Notes: a model not told the origin generated them from the letters alone. Positions 1-9,574 are shown, counted from the first letter of the stretch. The stretch is 64,000 bases of DNA from Endozoicomonas sp965198415 (GCA_965198415.1 CBDAPN010000032.1:1726084-1790083); one strand, 5' to 3'. Made by a program: numbers and translations.

Positions 1-557
1 AGCGCATCTTGTGCATAATCAGGGTTGCCAGCCAGCGTATCAATTGCGGTACCCAAAGCATTCAGGGTTTTCTCAAGCAGAGATTCTACAGCACCGTCGT
101 ATGGAACCAGACCGCGGGCAACGTCGGCAAAGTCTGAACCAAAATTTACTGCGTTGATAGTGGTGGCTGAAGCCACTAACTCCGGCGCTACACCGGCAGC
201 ATAGCGAACGGTTGGACCACCGAGACTATGACCAATAAGATTGAATTTCTTGGCACCCGTTTGCGCTTGCAGTTCTTGCAGGTATTTTACCAGCTCCTCA
301 CCTCGAACATAGGCATCATTCCACGCCTGTATATTGGGGACGAATACCTTTGCCCCACGGCTTTCAAGGGCGCTGGCAACACCGTAAAAGTAGTTAATAC
401 CCAAAATGGAGTCGAACCCTGAAACGCCATGCACCATGACCAGCGGGTATTTGGTTTGATAAAGCTTGCAATCCATCGGCCATACACACAGGGCGCTGGC
501 TCGAGTACTAACGAGCAGAAAGGTCAGTAAAACCAGAGTTTTTTGAATTATTTTCAT
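1..557 (-). CDS. Secreted triacylglycerol lipase, family I.1-like (3' end outside window)
   Basis: Read on the minus strand from an ATG at 557; the gene runs off the left edge, so only about 185 residues are visible. It opens with a hydrophobic signal peptide ending near ASA-LC, followed by a KYPLVMVHG oxyanion-hole segment and, at residues 109-114, the nucleophile elbow GHSLGG with Ser111. The spacing and flanking text (FDSILGINYF, VRGEEL, NFGSDFADV) resemble Pseudomonas LipA-type lipases, which hydrolyse triglycerides outside the cell. Many such lipases need a foldase (Lif), which would lie beyond the window if present. The Asp and His of the triad are not visible. Family assignment is confident; substrate is inferred. 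Confidence 0.85.
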   Translation of the reverse strand, partial: MKIIQKTLVLLTFLLVSTRASALCVWPMDCKLYQTKYPLVMVHGVSGFDSILGINYFYGVASALESRGAKVFVPNIQAWNDAYVRGEELVKYLQELQAQTGAKKFNLIGHSLGGPTVRYAAGVAPELVASATTINAVNFGSDFADVARGLVPYDGAVESLLEKTLNALGTAIDTLAGNPDYAQDA

Positions 558-1089
558 AATGTGTCCATTAGTTATTTTTAAGAATCACAACAGTACAGCC
601 TTGCTCTGTTGGTCAAACGCCAATAAATGCCTTGTTTCTCTTTTGCCTAGCTGTCAGCAAGGCAGCCAGCAAAAAAAGGCAACACAGTTATTGGGAAGCT
701 GGATTATAAATGAACTCTGTACACTTTATGTACAATGAAACGCATTAAAAATGAGCAATGAGCAAAGTAAATCGCGCCACCCTCCCTTCCATAGGGTGGC
801 GATTCTGGTATTAGCGTTTCTCTGTCCTTGCGGGAGAACTTAAACACCAGCCTTAACCTGACCTGCATCGCTATTCAAAAGACTTTGTGAAGAGTTTGCC
901 ACTATGCACAGCAAAGGCTGTTTGCTGTGTCCTATGGGTTTGTGAAACAATGCATTACATTAAATAGTTTGAGTAGTCACCAAACACGCTTGTTGACTTC
1001 CGCTGAATGATAGCTTTCCTGACTATGTAAGCCATGGTTTTATTCTGCGTTGCAGGTCACAGCGAGTGACTCCTAAGGTAGCCATATAC
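558..1089. other. Intergenic region, divergent promoters of lipase and rppH
   Basis: About 530 bases without a convincing gene. It must hold the promoters of the leftward lipase gene and the rightward rppH-ptsP pair, but I see no strong -35/-10 pair. A perfect 9-bp stem lies at 775-783 and 793-801 (CGCCACCCT with AGGGTGGCG). It is not followed by a T tract, so it is not an obvious terminator. Confidence 0.4.
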
Positions 1090-1581
1090 GTGATTGACAT
1101 CGACGGATTCAGGCCAAATGTTGGCATTATCCTAGCGAATCATCACGGTCAGGTATTGTGGGCCCGGCGCATCAGGCAAGACGCCTGGCAGTTTCCCCAA
1201 GGCGGTATCAATGATGGGGAAGCGCCGGAAGATACGATGTACAGAGAGCTGTACGAGGAGATTGGTCTTCGCTGCGAAGATGTAGAAATCCTTGGCTGCA
1301 CCCGGGGCTGGCTTCGTTATCGCCTCCCCAGACGGCTAGTCCGCAGGGATCAGCAACCTCTGTGTATTGGGCAGAAACAGAAATGGTTTTTGCTGCAGCT
1401 GCTTAGCAATGATGACCGTATCCGCATGGACCAGACCGGTTCACCGGAGTTTGATGGATGGCGCTGGGTAAGTTACTGGTACCCCCTGGGCCAGGTGGTT
1501 TCATTTAAGCGAGAAGTTTACCGCAGGGCTTTAAAGGAGCTCGCCCCAAGAGTTGGCAAGTTACAAGCAAACGTCCCTTAA
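1090..1581 (+). CDS. rppH: RNA pyrophosphohydrolase RppH (Nudix)
   Basis: Removes pyrophosphate from the 5' triphosphate of mRNAs, which triggers RNase E decay. The Nudix box is complete (GGINDGE, then RELYEEIGL, fitting GX5EX7REUXEEXGU), and the family blocks FRPNVGIIL, WQFPQGG, KQKWFLL, EFDGWRWVSYWYP and VVSFKREVYRR follow in order. The frame opens at a GTG at 1066, but I chose the GTG at 1090. It gives the usual start (xIDIDGFRPNVG) and has TAAGG about nine bases upstream. The protein is then 163 residues, the normal length. ptsP follows 47 bases downstream, the usual gammaproteobacterial pairing. Confidence 0.96.
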   Translation: MIDIDGFRPNVGIILANHHGQVLWARRIRQDAWQFPQGGINDGEAPEDTMYRELYEEIGLRCEDVEILGCTRGWLRYRLPRRLVRRDQQPLCIGQKQKWFLLQLLSNDDRIRMDQTGSPEFDGWRWVSYWYPLGQVVSFKREVYRRALKELAPRVGKLQANVP

Positions 1582-1605
1582 AAGGCTAGCCTTCTAAGGG
1601 ACGTT
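1570..1605 (+). other. Stem-loop spanning the rppH stop codon
   Basis: An 11-bp perfect inverted repeat (1570-1580 with 1595-1605) contains the rppH TAA stop, with a nested palindrome AAGGCTAGCCTT in its loop. No T run follows, so it does not look like an intrinsic terminator. A role in RNA processing or in uncoupling rppH from ptsP is possible but inferred. Confidence 0.6.
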
Positions 1606-1628
1606 AATCGACCGGGTATTTAATAGGC

Positions 1629-3908
1629 ATGCTACACACCCTGCGCAATATCGTACAGGAAGTCAGTTCCGCCTCTGACCTACAGACGGCTCTGCAAATT
1701 ATTGTGCATCGAGTCCGCAGGGCGATGAAAACCGAGGTATGCTCAGTCTACTTGTACGATGCCGAAAGCACGACTTACACACTAATGGCCTCAGAAGGTC
1801 TGAACGCCGCTTCCGTGGGTTCGGTTACCTTGTCTCATTCTGAAGGGCTGGTAGGTCAGGTGGGTCTGCGTGAAGAGCCGATCAACCTCGAAGACGCCGC
1901 CTCACACCCTAAATTCCACTACATCCGCGAAACCGGTGAAGAGCGTTTCACGTCCTTTTTAGGTGTACCGATTATTCATCACCGCAGTACCCTCGGTGTG
2001 CTTATCGTACAGCAAATAGAGAGGCGGCGGTTTGATGAGCATGAAGAAGCGTTTCTGGTCACCATGTCTGCACAGCTAGCAGGCGTTATCGCCCATGCAC
2101 AGGCGACCGGTTCAATCAATAATGTCACTACAACCAAAGCCAAAAGTAACAGAATAGCCCGCTTTCAAGGCAGTGCTGGTGCTAGTGGCGTTGCCATTGG
2201 TATGGCGGTTGTGGTTTCGCCCCCTGCCGATTTAAGCGCAGTCCCTGACCGCACCTGCCAAGATGTTGAATCGGAATTGGCACTCCTCGACAAGGCGCTG
2301 GCGGCGGTTCGGGAAGAGATGAAAGACACCGCCGAACGGCTTTCTGCGCGCTTGCCAGCTGAAGAACAGGCGCTGTTTGATGTCTACCTGAAAATGCTGG
2401 ACGACAACGCCTTCGGCTATGAAATTCGCCAACGCATTCATGCCGGCTCCTGGGCTCAGGGCGCCCTGAGACAAGTAACTGAAGAGTACATTTGCAGCTT
2501 TGAGATGATGGATGACCATTACCTCAGAGAACGAGCGGCCGATGTGCGCGACCTTGGACGACGCATGTTGTCTTATCTGCAAAAAGGTGAACACGCCCGC
2601 ATTGAGTACCCAACAAACACCATTCTCATCAGCGAAGAACTTTCACCAGTGATGCTTGGGGATGTGCCAAAAGACTCGCTGGCCGGCCTGGTATCAGTCC
2701 AGGGTTCGCACAACTCCCACGTTGCCATTCTTGCCCGGGCTTTAGGGGTACCGACCGTGATGGGCGTATTGGAATTACCGGTACAAAAACTGGCGGGAAA
2801 ACAGTTAATTGTGGATGGCAATCTTGGCTTAGTGTTCTCCTCGCCCGCCCGGGAGCTGTTGGACTACTACATTGAAGTGCTTGAAGAAGAAAAGCAGTTT
2901 AGCCAAGGGCTCGAAGCCATCCGTGACTTACCCTGTGAAACACCAGACAACTACCGCATTCCACTCTGGGTCAACACCGGCCTGATGACCGATACCATTC
3001 GCTCCCTTGACCGGGGAGCCGAAGGCGTTGGCCTTTACAGAACCGAAGTACCTTTTATGGTGCGGGATCGCTTCCCAAGCGAAGCAGAGCAGGAAAAAAT
3101 CTATCGCTACCAGCTTGAAGCCTTTGCCCCCAGACCCGTCACTATGAGAACTTTAGACATTGGTGGCGACAAATCCCTCAGTTACTTTCCTATCAAAGAA
3201 GATAACCCGTTCCTCGGCTGGCGTGGTATTCGCGTCACCCTTGATCATCCGGAAATCTTTCTGGTACAAGTTCGAGCCATGCTCAAGGCCAGCGCCGGCC
3301 TTGACAACCTGCGGATTATGCTGCCTATGGTGTCCAGCATATTTGAAGTAGAAGAAGCGCAACATCTCATCCACCGCGCCCATGCAGAAGTGATCGCTGA
3401 AGGCCTTAACGCAACCATGCCCCCGATTGGTGTCATGGTTGAAGTACCGGCGGCGGTTTACATGGTCAAACACTTAGCCCAGCGCGTGGATTTTCTCTCC
3501 ATCGGCTCCAATGACCTCGTCCAATACCTATTGGCTGTTGATCGCAACAACCCGCGGGTTTCGGGTCTTTATCACTCATTCCACCCCGCCGTGCTGCACG
3601 CCTTGCAGAAAATTGTTGATGATGCCCACGAAGAGGGTAAATCCGTAAGTATTTGTGGTGAAATGGCAGGCGACCCCGCCGCCGCCGTACTGCTGATGGC
3701 CATGGGCTTTGATTCACTATCTATGAGCGCCGTGAACCTGCTTAAAGTGAAGTGGGTATTACGTCGTGTCAGTATGGATCAGGCGAAAAAGATTTTGTCG
3801 GATCTGCTGAATTATGACAACGCTCAGGTCATCCGCAGCTCTTTGGAACTGGCCTTAAACAAAGAGGGCATAGGCAAGGCGTTGGGCATCAAAAACCGCC
3901 GATTTTAG
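1629..3908 (+). CDS. ptsP: Phosphoenolpyruvate-protein phosphotransferase PtsP (EI-Ntr)
   Basis: First enzyme of the nitrogen-related phosphotransferase chain (PtsP to NPr to EIIA-Ntr), a regulatory system rather than a sugar transporter. The 759-residue protein has an N-terminal GAF sensor domain (about 1-165), an EI N-terminal domain (about 180-300), the swivelling phosphohistidine domain with SHVAILARALG and active-site His364, and the PEP-binding TIM barrel (about 430-740) with TLDIGGDK, GWRGIRVTL, GSNDLVQYLLAVDRNN and CGEMAGDP. Length and domain order match the family. It is probably co-transcribed with rppH. In Pseudomonas and Legionella relatives it influences virulence and polyhydroxyalkanoate metabolism; that is family knowledge only. 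Confidence 0.96.
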   Translation: MLHTLRNIVQEVSSASDLQTALQIIVHRVRRAMKTEVCSVYLYDAESTTYTLMASEGLNAASVGSVTLSHSEGLVGQVGLREEPINLEDAASHPKFHYIRETGEERFTSFLGVPIIHHRSTLGVLIVQQIERRRFDEHEEAFLVTMSAQLAGVIAHAQATGSINNVTTTKAKSNRIARFQGSAGASGVAIGMAVVVSPPADLSAVPDRTCQDVESELALLDKALAAVREEMKDTAERLSARLPAEEQALFDVYLKMLDDNAFGYEIRQRIHAGSWAQGALRQVTEEYICSFEMMDDHYLRERAADVRDLGRRMLSYLQKGEHARIEYPTNTILISEELSPVMLGDVPKDSLAGLVSVQGSHNSHVAILARALGVPTVMGVLELPVQKLAGKQLIVDGNLGLVFSSPARELLDYYIEVLEEEKQFSQGLEAIRDLPCETPDNYRIPLWVNTGLMTDTIRSLDRGAEGVGLYRTEVPFMVRDRFPSEAEQEKIYRYQLEAFAPRPVTMRTLDIGGDKSLSYFPIKEDNPFLGWRGIRVTLDHPEIFLVQVRAMLKASAGLDNLRIMLPMVSSIFEVEEAQHLIHRAHAEVIAEGLNATMPPIGVMVEVPAAVYMVKHLAQRVDFLSIGSNDLVQYLLAVDRNNPRVSGLYHSFHPAVLHALQKIVDDAHEEGKSVSICGEMAGDPAAAVLLMAMGFDSLSMSAVNLLKVKWVLRRVSMDQAKKILSDLLNYDNAQVIRSSLELALNKEGIGKALGIKNRRF

Positions 3909-3912
3909 CCGG

Positions 3913-4344
3913 TTATTTGCGACTTGCACTACTTTTAACAGGTGCAGGAACACCCATCAGCTTTACAATCACAGGCTGGGCAGGCGCTTCCCGGTGCTTG
4001 AACTTATAAAATAGCTGGATCTTGCTAATCGAGCTTTGCTGCGAAGTAGTCAAAGGCACGGTTCTTGAGTACGCATGCTCACCGTCGGCCTTAATCGTTT
4101 GCTGAAAGGCCACATTAAACACATCCCCTTTATCCAAATAGACTTTAGCCTGATGCAGCACAATATCACCGTGGGCAATATGAAAACGGAACTTACTGAA
4201 TGACTGAGCACTTCTTGGATGAATAGTCAGATTATTCTCACTAAACCGAGCCTTGGCCTCTCCAAGCTCAACCCACTCATCACTGGCGACAACATTGAAC
4301 ACAAGCACCAGCAAACACAACACAGAAATATTACGAAATACCAT
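3913..4344 (-). CDS. Small exported protein of unknown function
   Basis: A 143-residue protein with a clear signal peptide (MVFRNISVLCLLVLVFNVVAS) and a mature part of about 120 residues without cysteines or obvious catalytic motifs. The mature region alternates polar and hydrophobic residues as in a beta-sandwich (KFRFHIAHGDIVLHQAKVYL, ISKIQLFYKF). It ends convergently four bases from ptsP. I do not recognise the family; a periplasmic accessory protein is the most that can be said. Confidence 0.7.
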   Translation of the reverse strand: MVFRNISVLCLLVLVFNVVASDEWVELGEAKARFSENNLTIHPRSAQSFSKFRFHIAHGDIVLHQAKVYLDKGDVFNVAFQQTIKADGEHAYSRTVPLTTSQQSSISKIQLFYKFKHREAPAQPVIVKLMGVPAPVKSSASRK

Positions 4345-4687
4345 AAGAGAACCTCATAACAATAAGCTCTTTAGCATAGTTGATTTCTTCACAGCTTGAA
4401 CCGGTCTTACCACGAGAAAAAATTGAAAAACTGTTTAACGGTTCAAACCATTCTGACTTATCAGTGATGTATTTATCAGCATTACTGACGCCTTATTTTA
4501 ACGACGTCAATCGTATAATAAACCAGACAACAACTATTGACTAGCAAGATATAGTCTGTAAATATCGCCAAAATAATAACGACAATAGAAGTTTATTCTG
4601 TGTCTATTTAAAAAATAAGGACTCACCTGCCAAAGCAAAAAGGCTTTGTAAGAAAACTTATAAAAATCACACCCTTAGGGAAAGAGA
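4345..4687. other. AT-rich intergenic region
   Basis: About 340 bases between two divergent genes. It must hold promoters for both, but I see no well-matched pair, and no structured RNA or repeat. A run of A/T tracts lies between 4490 and 4610. Confidence 0.4.
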
Positions 4688-5866
4688 ATGTCCGAAGTTG
4701 CTAGCCCGTTAAAGCACGAGCCAAACCAGACTATAAGTATTAAAAAACATGAGGTTACCTTTACCGGCTCTGGATTTGAGTATTTCAAAATCTGGATTGT
4801 GAATATCATGTTGATGGTGCTGACATTAGGCATCTACTCAGCTTGGGCAAAAGTACGTAACAAACGCTATTTTTACGGCAACACACAACTTCAGGGTGCA
4901 AGCTTTGAGTACCACGCCAGCCCAATACAGATCTTAAAAGGTCGCCTGATTGCCTTTGTTGTCCTGCTTGCTTTTACATTGATCAATAATATCTATCCAT
5001 TGCTTACGCCGGTGACCTTGGTGCTCGCGTTACTGGCTCTACCATTTGTTCTTTGGAGCAGCTATCGCTTTAATACCCGCATGAGTAGCTATCGGAATGT
5101 CCACTTTGGGTTTGCATTGCCTTTATCCAGCGCGTACAAATACGCCGCCATTCCCGTGCTAATAGTCATGTGTTTTGTCCTTTTCTTATCCGTGCTGCCT
5201 GAGTATGAATTACAACAAAACGCTCTATTAATCAGTGCAGTAGCTACAATTGCTTTTTTATTATTTTACTTTTCCATACCGTATATCATGGCATTTTCCC
5301 AACGCCTGATTATCTCTAATTTTAAATACGGCACCTCTCAATTCACCAGCGGGATAAAAGCACCACAATATTACTTGATCTTTTTAATCTGGGCTCTGTG
5401 GGCGAGTGCATTAATGGTGATACTTGCTGCGGTCATTACTCTTACAGGCAGCCAAATCTTCTACAGTCTGGCTAACGGACCTGACGTGTTTTACGTTGCG
5501 ACAGGCCTCTTATTCTTTATTTTCATCTTTATCTCTGCACTACAACAATCGTACTTCATTAGCCGCTTTCGTAATTATCGTTTTAACACGACGATGGTAA
5601 AAGACGTACAACTCAAGTCAAACGTTAAAATTATGCCGTTGGCATTTTTGCTCTTCAAAAACAGCGCGCTGGTTCTGCTTACCCTTGGTTTGTATTATCC
5701 ATGGGCAAAAATTGCCATGAGCAAACTCTTAGCTGAGAGCACATACCTAGAATCAGCGGAAAGTCTCGATCAGTTTGTGGCTTCAGAAAGTGGTAAAGCC
5801 TCTTCTTTGGGCGATGAGCTTAGTGAAGCATTTGATACCGATTTAGACTTAGGTGCAGGTTTCTAG
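4688..5866 (+). CDS. YjgN family (DUF898) inner-membrane protein
   Basis: A 392-residue polytopic membrane protein with the DUF898 signature twice: FTGSGFEYFKIWIVNIMLMVL with LGIYSAWAKVRNKRYFYGNT near the N-terminus, and a related LGLYYPWAKIAMSKL block near residue 340. Between them are about eight hydrophobic spans. The function of the family is unknown. It commonly sits directly upstream of an M48-type peptidase, as here, which suggests a joint envelope role. It starts at ATG 4688 after GGGAAAGAG, a good ribosome binding site. Confidence 0.9.
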   Translation: MSEVASPLKHEPNQTISIKKHEVTFTGSGFEYFKIWIVNIMLMVLTLGIYSAWAKVRNKRYFYGNTQLQGASFEYHASPIQILKGRLIAFVVLLAFTLINNIYPLLTPVTLVLALLALPFVLWSSYRFNTRMSSYRNVHFGFALPLSSAYKYAAIPVLIVMCFVLFLSVLPEYELQQNALLISAVATIAFLLFYFSIPYIMAFSQRLIISNFKYGTSQFTSGIKAPQYYLIFLIWALWASALMVILAAVITLTGSQIFYSLANGPDVFYVATGLLFFIFIFISALQQSYFISRFRNYRFNTTMVKDVQLKSNVKIMPLAFLLFKNSALVLLTLGLYYPWAKIAMSKLLAESTYLESAESLDQFVASESGKASSLGDELSEAFDTDLDLGAGF

Positions 5867-5870
5867 GCTA

Positions 5871-7091
5871 ATGATTAAGGGGAAGTGGCATCCGTCTAAA
5901 AGTTCTGCGTCGTTTGATGCAGAGCTCGCTTTAAGTGAGCAAGAATACGTACTGCACACATCGCAGGAAGCTCATTCTACCGGCTCAGTAAACGACCTTA
6001 AAATAAGCGCTCGTCTCGGTAACATACCTCGTAAAATCGTGCTGCCTGACGGGAGCATGTTTGAAACCAATGACAACAATGCCATTGACGTCTGGCAAAA
6101 ACAGTATCAACAGAAAAAAAACTGGCTGCATAAGATGGAGTCCAGCAGGCAATTTGCACTGGCAGGTATTCTGGTTACGGCCATCACGGCATTAATATTT
6201 TACCAATACGGATTACCGGCCGTTTCAAAAGGCTTAGCCTATGCTATTCCGGATTTCATCAGGCAGAGCCTGACCGAGCAGACCATGGAATCGCTGGACG
6301 AACTGTGGTTTGCACCAAGTGAGTTGCCAGAGTCGCAGCAACGTGAAATTCAACAGCATTTTGCCCAAATACTAACCCGGCTAAACTTAAACCCGGAAAA
6401 TTATCCGGTAGCTTTTCGTCAAATGAGTGTTAAGCCTCTGAACCTGCAGCTACCCTGGGAAGAAAAGTGCGAAGCAGCCGCTGCAGCCACACTACCAGAG
6501 TCTTGCAAACAACCCGTAAAGCTAAATATTCCTAATGCTTTTGCGTTACCCGCAGGGCAAATTATTTTTACTGATGCACTGGTTAAACTGGCCCAATCCC
6601 AACACGATCTGGATGCAATTTTTTTGCATGAAATTGCCCATGTAGAACAACGGCACGCTCTGCAGCAGTTAGCACAATCTTCAATTATTACCATCTCACT
6701 GGCTATGATAGTAGGCGACGTTAGTGGTTTGGAGGAAATGGCTCTGGGTATTCCGGTAATATTACTAGGTTCAAAATATTCGCGAGAGTTTGAGACCGAA
6801 GCAGACCAGTACTCTTTTGAGCAAATGGTGAAACTTAACATTGATCCAATCCATTTTGCCAACATCATGCAGCGGATTGATTCGACTCAGTCCTCATTAG
6901 AACAGCAGAAAAATTTGGCTGAAACGACGAACCAAAAAGCAGACAGTCCTAACACGGAAGACTCAGAGCAAAGTCAGTTAGAGGCCATTGCCGCTTATCT
7001 ATCTTCTCATCCGGAAACAAAAAATCGTATTGAAGCGGCAAAACTCGCCTCACAAAACATGCGACGGGATGCTCCGCTGGCTGATCGGTAA
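5871..7091 (+). CDS. M48 family zinc metallopeptidase with DUF7092-like N-terminus
   Basis: Membrane-anchored metalloprotease with HEIAHVEQRH (the HExxH zinc site) near residue 253 and a downstream EFETEADQYS glutamate ligand. Residues 1-75 (GKWHPSKSSASF...) resemble the small domain found at the front of YjgN-linked M48 proteins. One transmembrane span follows near residues 95-120 (FALAGILVTAITALIFYQYG). The frame opens at a GTG at 5853, inside yjgN. ATG 5871 fits the family start better and lies just after the yjgN stop. Probable membrane-protein or envelope quality control, by analogy with HtpX/BepA relatives. Confidence 0.9.
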   Translation: MIKGKWHPSKSSASFDAELALSEQEYVLHTSQEAHSTGSVNDLKISARLGNIPRKIVLPDGSMFETNDNNAIDVWQKQYQQKKNWLHKMESSRQFALAGILVTAITALIFYQYGLPAVSKGLAYAIPDFIRQSLTEQTMESLDELWFAPSELPESQQREIQQHFAQILTRLNLNPENYPVAFRQMSVKPLNLQLPWEEKCEAAAAATLPESCKQPVKLNIPNAFALPAGQIIFTDALVKLAQSQHDLDAIFLHEIAHVEQRHALQQLAQSSIITISLAMIVGDVSGLEEMALGIPVILLGSKYSREFETEADQYSFEQMVKLNIDPIHFANIMQRIDSTQSSLEQQKNLAETTNQKADSPNTEDSEQSQLEAIAAYLSSHPETKNRIEAAKLASQNMRRDAPLADR

Positions 7092-7235
7092 TTAAATGCA
7101 TAGCTAACCACCTACTGCCAACTTTACTAATACTTTACAATTAAAGTTGACTCACTTAAAATACGACGAGTGCTGAGTAGTTACAGCGTAACCTCTCAGC
7201 AAGCATTATAACTACCAACACAAAAAGGAAAAAAA

Positions 7236-7583
7236 ATGGAGTATTTTGTTACCGCTCTAAAAAAATATGCAGAATTTGAGGGGAGAGCACGTAGAAAAGA
7301 ATATTGGATGTTTGTTCTTTTCTACTTCATCTTCTATATCGTTGCTGCAGTTATTGACTCAATATTTGGTATGTTTCTGTTAAGCCCTCTTTATTCACTG
7401 GGCATGTTAATTCCAAGCATCAGTGTGTGTGCTCGGCGGTTACATGACACTGGTCGTAGTGGATGGTGGCAGCTTATTCACCTTATTCCTTTATTAGGGC
7501 AAATAGTAATGCTTGTCTTTTTGGTGCAAGACAGTCGCGACAAAAATGATTACGGTGAAAATCCGAAGTTGGCAGCCGTATAA
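7236..7583 (+). CDS. DUF805 family small membrane protein (YhaH-like)
   Basis: A 115-residue inner-membrane protein with the DUF805 pattern: YAEFEGRARRKEYWMFVLF at the start, several hydrophobic spans, and the conserved RRLHDTGRSGWWQLI block, ending in DxGxNP-like DYGENP. ATG 7236 follows AAAAAGGAAAA. The molecular role is unknown. Two hairpins follow it, so it is probably the last gene of its transcript. Confidence 0.93.
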   Translation: MEYFVTALKKYAEFEGRARRKEYWMFVLFYFIFYIVAAVIDSIFGMFLLSPLYSLGMLIPSISVCARRLHDTGRSGWWQLIHLIPLLGQIVMLVFLVQDSRDKNDYGENPKLAAV

Positions 7584-7623
7584 TTTGCCTAATAAGGGCT
7601 GGAACCTTCCCAGCTCTTTGCAA

Positions 7624-7672
7624 ACCAGCCTAGATTCACGGCTGGTCTGCCCCTTCTGTAGGGGCAGTTTTC
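7624..7672 (+). terminator. Tandem hairpins, rho-independent terminator of the DUF805 gene
   Basis: The first hairpin pairs ACCAGCC (7624-7630) with GGCTGGT (7640-7646). Immediately after it CTGCCCC (7647-7653) pairs with GGGGCAG (7661-7667), followed by TTTTCT. The second has standard intrinsic-terminator form. The remaining ~290 bases to the next gene show nothing further. Confidence 0.85.
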
Positions 7673-7962
7673 TCAGTGTGAATATTTTAGTTCACCCGGA
7701 CCTCTATATTTTGGTTTAGTTTTTTCCTGCTTAGGCCGAGCCAACAGCAGCACTCCGTCTTGATATTAAGCATCTACCAAATCATCATTTATAATCTGTG
7801 GCAGGTTAAAACTTTTTATAAAACTCAAATTGCAAATAATACAAAAGGTTGAATATGGTACTTAACCGTTCACAAGGCAGTAAGAAACAACAAACAGCTC
7901 TTTACCGCCCCTAAATTTACGTTTTTACTAAGGATACTTTGAGAGCAAACTTCACTTTCTTT

Positions 7963-9096
7963 TTATTCATCAACTTTTGGCTTGACTAGCTCGCTTAAGA
8001 TTCCTTGGAAAATATCTTCTTTAGTTTGGCTACTCTCAGCAACTTTCTCATCAACCCGTTCAATGATTTTTTCTCCATAGTCCTCATCAATTTTTGTCAG
8101 TGAGCTTGAAGATAAGACGTCCCCTAAAGCTTTCATTAAAATATAAAATTGAATATTTGGTTCGAACTTATCCCGTAACTCCTTCTGGCATTCTTCAGTG
8201 ATTGAGTTTTGATGTTTAGCCAGAATGTCCTTAATTTTACGGTGATCATTCTTCGGCATAGCGGATTTAACAATAAGAGCGTCTAGAGCCTCTTCTTTAT
8301 TTTCCTCCCATAGCTCTTTAAAAACTATTATTCGGCAGATTGAAGCCCCAATGTCTGGGTGTTTTTCAAGTTTCTTATTTGCTTTTAATCTATCTATGAT
8401 ACATTGTTTTAATTCTATTACTTGGTTGCTACTGCTGTTGTTAGCTATAAATATCTCGAGATTAGCAAGGGTCTTACAGACTTGATCTTGTAATAATTTA
8501 TTAGACTGTTCAAAGCTAGTAAACAAGACGTTCTTAATGGTTTGGAATATTTTAAAGTCAGGCACTTGCTCTTTATTTTGTAAATTAGAAAATGAAACTT
8601 TCCCAGAAGCCAGATTCAAAACAATACCGCTTTTCGAGTGTAACGCTGGCCAATTATTAATGATATTTCTTCTGACTGCTTTACTATAACTAGAAAGCTC
8701 CAGCGTACTACCTTGTTCTTCTAGCCGTTCAAAGGCTTCTAAAAAACCCGCTCGTTTATCTAGATTCATTGAAAGGTTATAAAACTCATTAAGAGCCTCC
8801 GAGGTTATTGCCCCTTGTGCAAAACTTTCATCACTAATGTCTAAACGGAGGGTGTCTATATTTACTGTGATCTCACCTATTTCTCGCACTTTTACATCTT
8901 TAGAAAAAAACTTTTCAGCTAAATTTTCCAGCTCGTCAAGACTAAAATTAGTTTGTATAAATTTGTTTGTGATACTATCAGGTAGTTTTTCAACCAATCT
9001 GCGACCAAAAGACTCAGCAGTGTTCTCAACCTGTATACTGCCAGCACATGCAGCTGATTGTTGGTGTGCTTTATTTTGAATAGAAAAATCTGGCAT
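7963..9096 (-). CDS. Unknown helical protein, possible secreted effector
   Basis: A 377-residue protein with no signal peptide, membrane span or recognised motif. It is lysine/glutamate-rich and predicted largely helical by eye (ELEEQGSTLE, DRLKANKKLEKH, KELWEENKEEALDAL). Base composition is clearly AT-richer than the neighbouring acyl-CoA dehydrogenase gene, like the other effector-like genes here. It stands alone, with a terminator before it and a promoter region behind it. I do not recognise the family; the effector idea rests on composition, isolation and the company it keeps in this window. Confidence 0.6.
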   Translation of the reverse strand: MPDFSIQNKAHQQSAACAGSIQVENTAESFGRRLVEKLPDSITNKFIQTNFSLDELENLAEKFFSKDVKVREIGEITVNIDTLRLDISDESFAQGAITSEALNEFYNLSMNLDKRAGFLEAFERLEEQGSTLELSSYSKAVRRNIINNWPALHSKSGIVLNLASGKVSFSNLQNKEQVPDFKIFQTIKNVLFTSFEQSNKLLQDQVCKTLANLEIFIANNSSSNQVIELKQCIIDRLKANKKLEKHPDIGASICRIIVFKELWEENKEEALDALIVKSAMPKNDHRKIKDILAKHQNSITEECQKELRDKFEPNIQFYILMKALGDVLSSSSLTKIDEDYGEKIIERVDEKVAESSQTKEDIFQGILSELVKPKVDE

Positions 9097-9478
9097 AACT
9101 AACCTTTGTTCTTTAGTTTGAAAATAAAAATCAGATATTCCTTAAGCAACCTTCACATTAGACTGTTTCTTGCCTGCTTGACTTCATGCGTTTGTGATTT
9201 TCATGTAAAACAAGTGCAAATCTGACCAATGCCTCAAGCTGCCTTGCTGTTGAACGAGCAAAACTGGCCACGAAAAGTGTCGTTTAAAAAACCGTTCGAT
9301 TGCTCTTGCCGGTTACGACTTGCGAACATTGGCCTTGCCTGTTGGCTATCAAACAACCAAAACACACTTTACCGCCAAATAAAGCCATAACCACCAACCA
9401 TCTCACTTTGAGGCTGAAAGCGCTGGGCGTAGTACTTAGGATCTGATATTCACCCGCAACAACTTTTGCCGACATGTA

Positions 9479-9535
9479 TTGACAATTACCTTGTCTAAAC
9501 GTAAGTTTCAAACGGTCGTTTGAATGAGCTACAAT
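9479..9535 (+). promoter_or_regulatory. Promoter region with PsrA-like operator upstream of the acyl-CoA dehydrogenase gene
   Basis: A perfect palindrome at 9508-9523 (TCAAACG-GT-CGTTTGA) contains the CAAAC-N4-GTTTG pattern bound by PsrA, the long-chain fatty-acid-responsive TetR repressor of pseudomonads. A TTGACA -35-like element lies at 9479-9484, with a weak -10 (TAAGTT) 17 bases on, so the operator would cover the start of transcription. An alternative -10 TACAAT lies at 9530. The target, a fatty-acid oxidation gene, fits PsrA biology. The rest of 9097-9478 shows no gene. Confidence 0.65.
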
Positions 9536-9574
9536 TAGTTACATCCACTAATAATAAAGATCGAGGATGATTCC

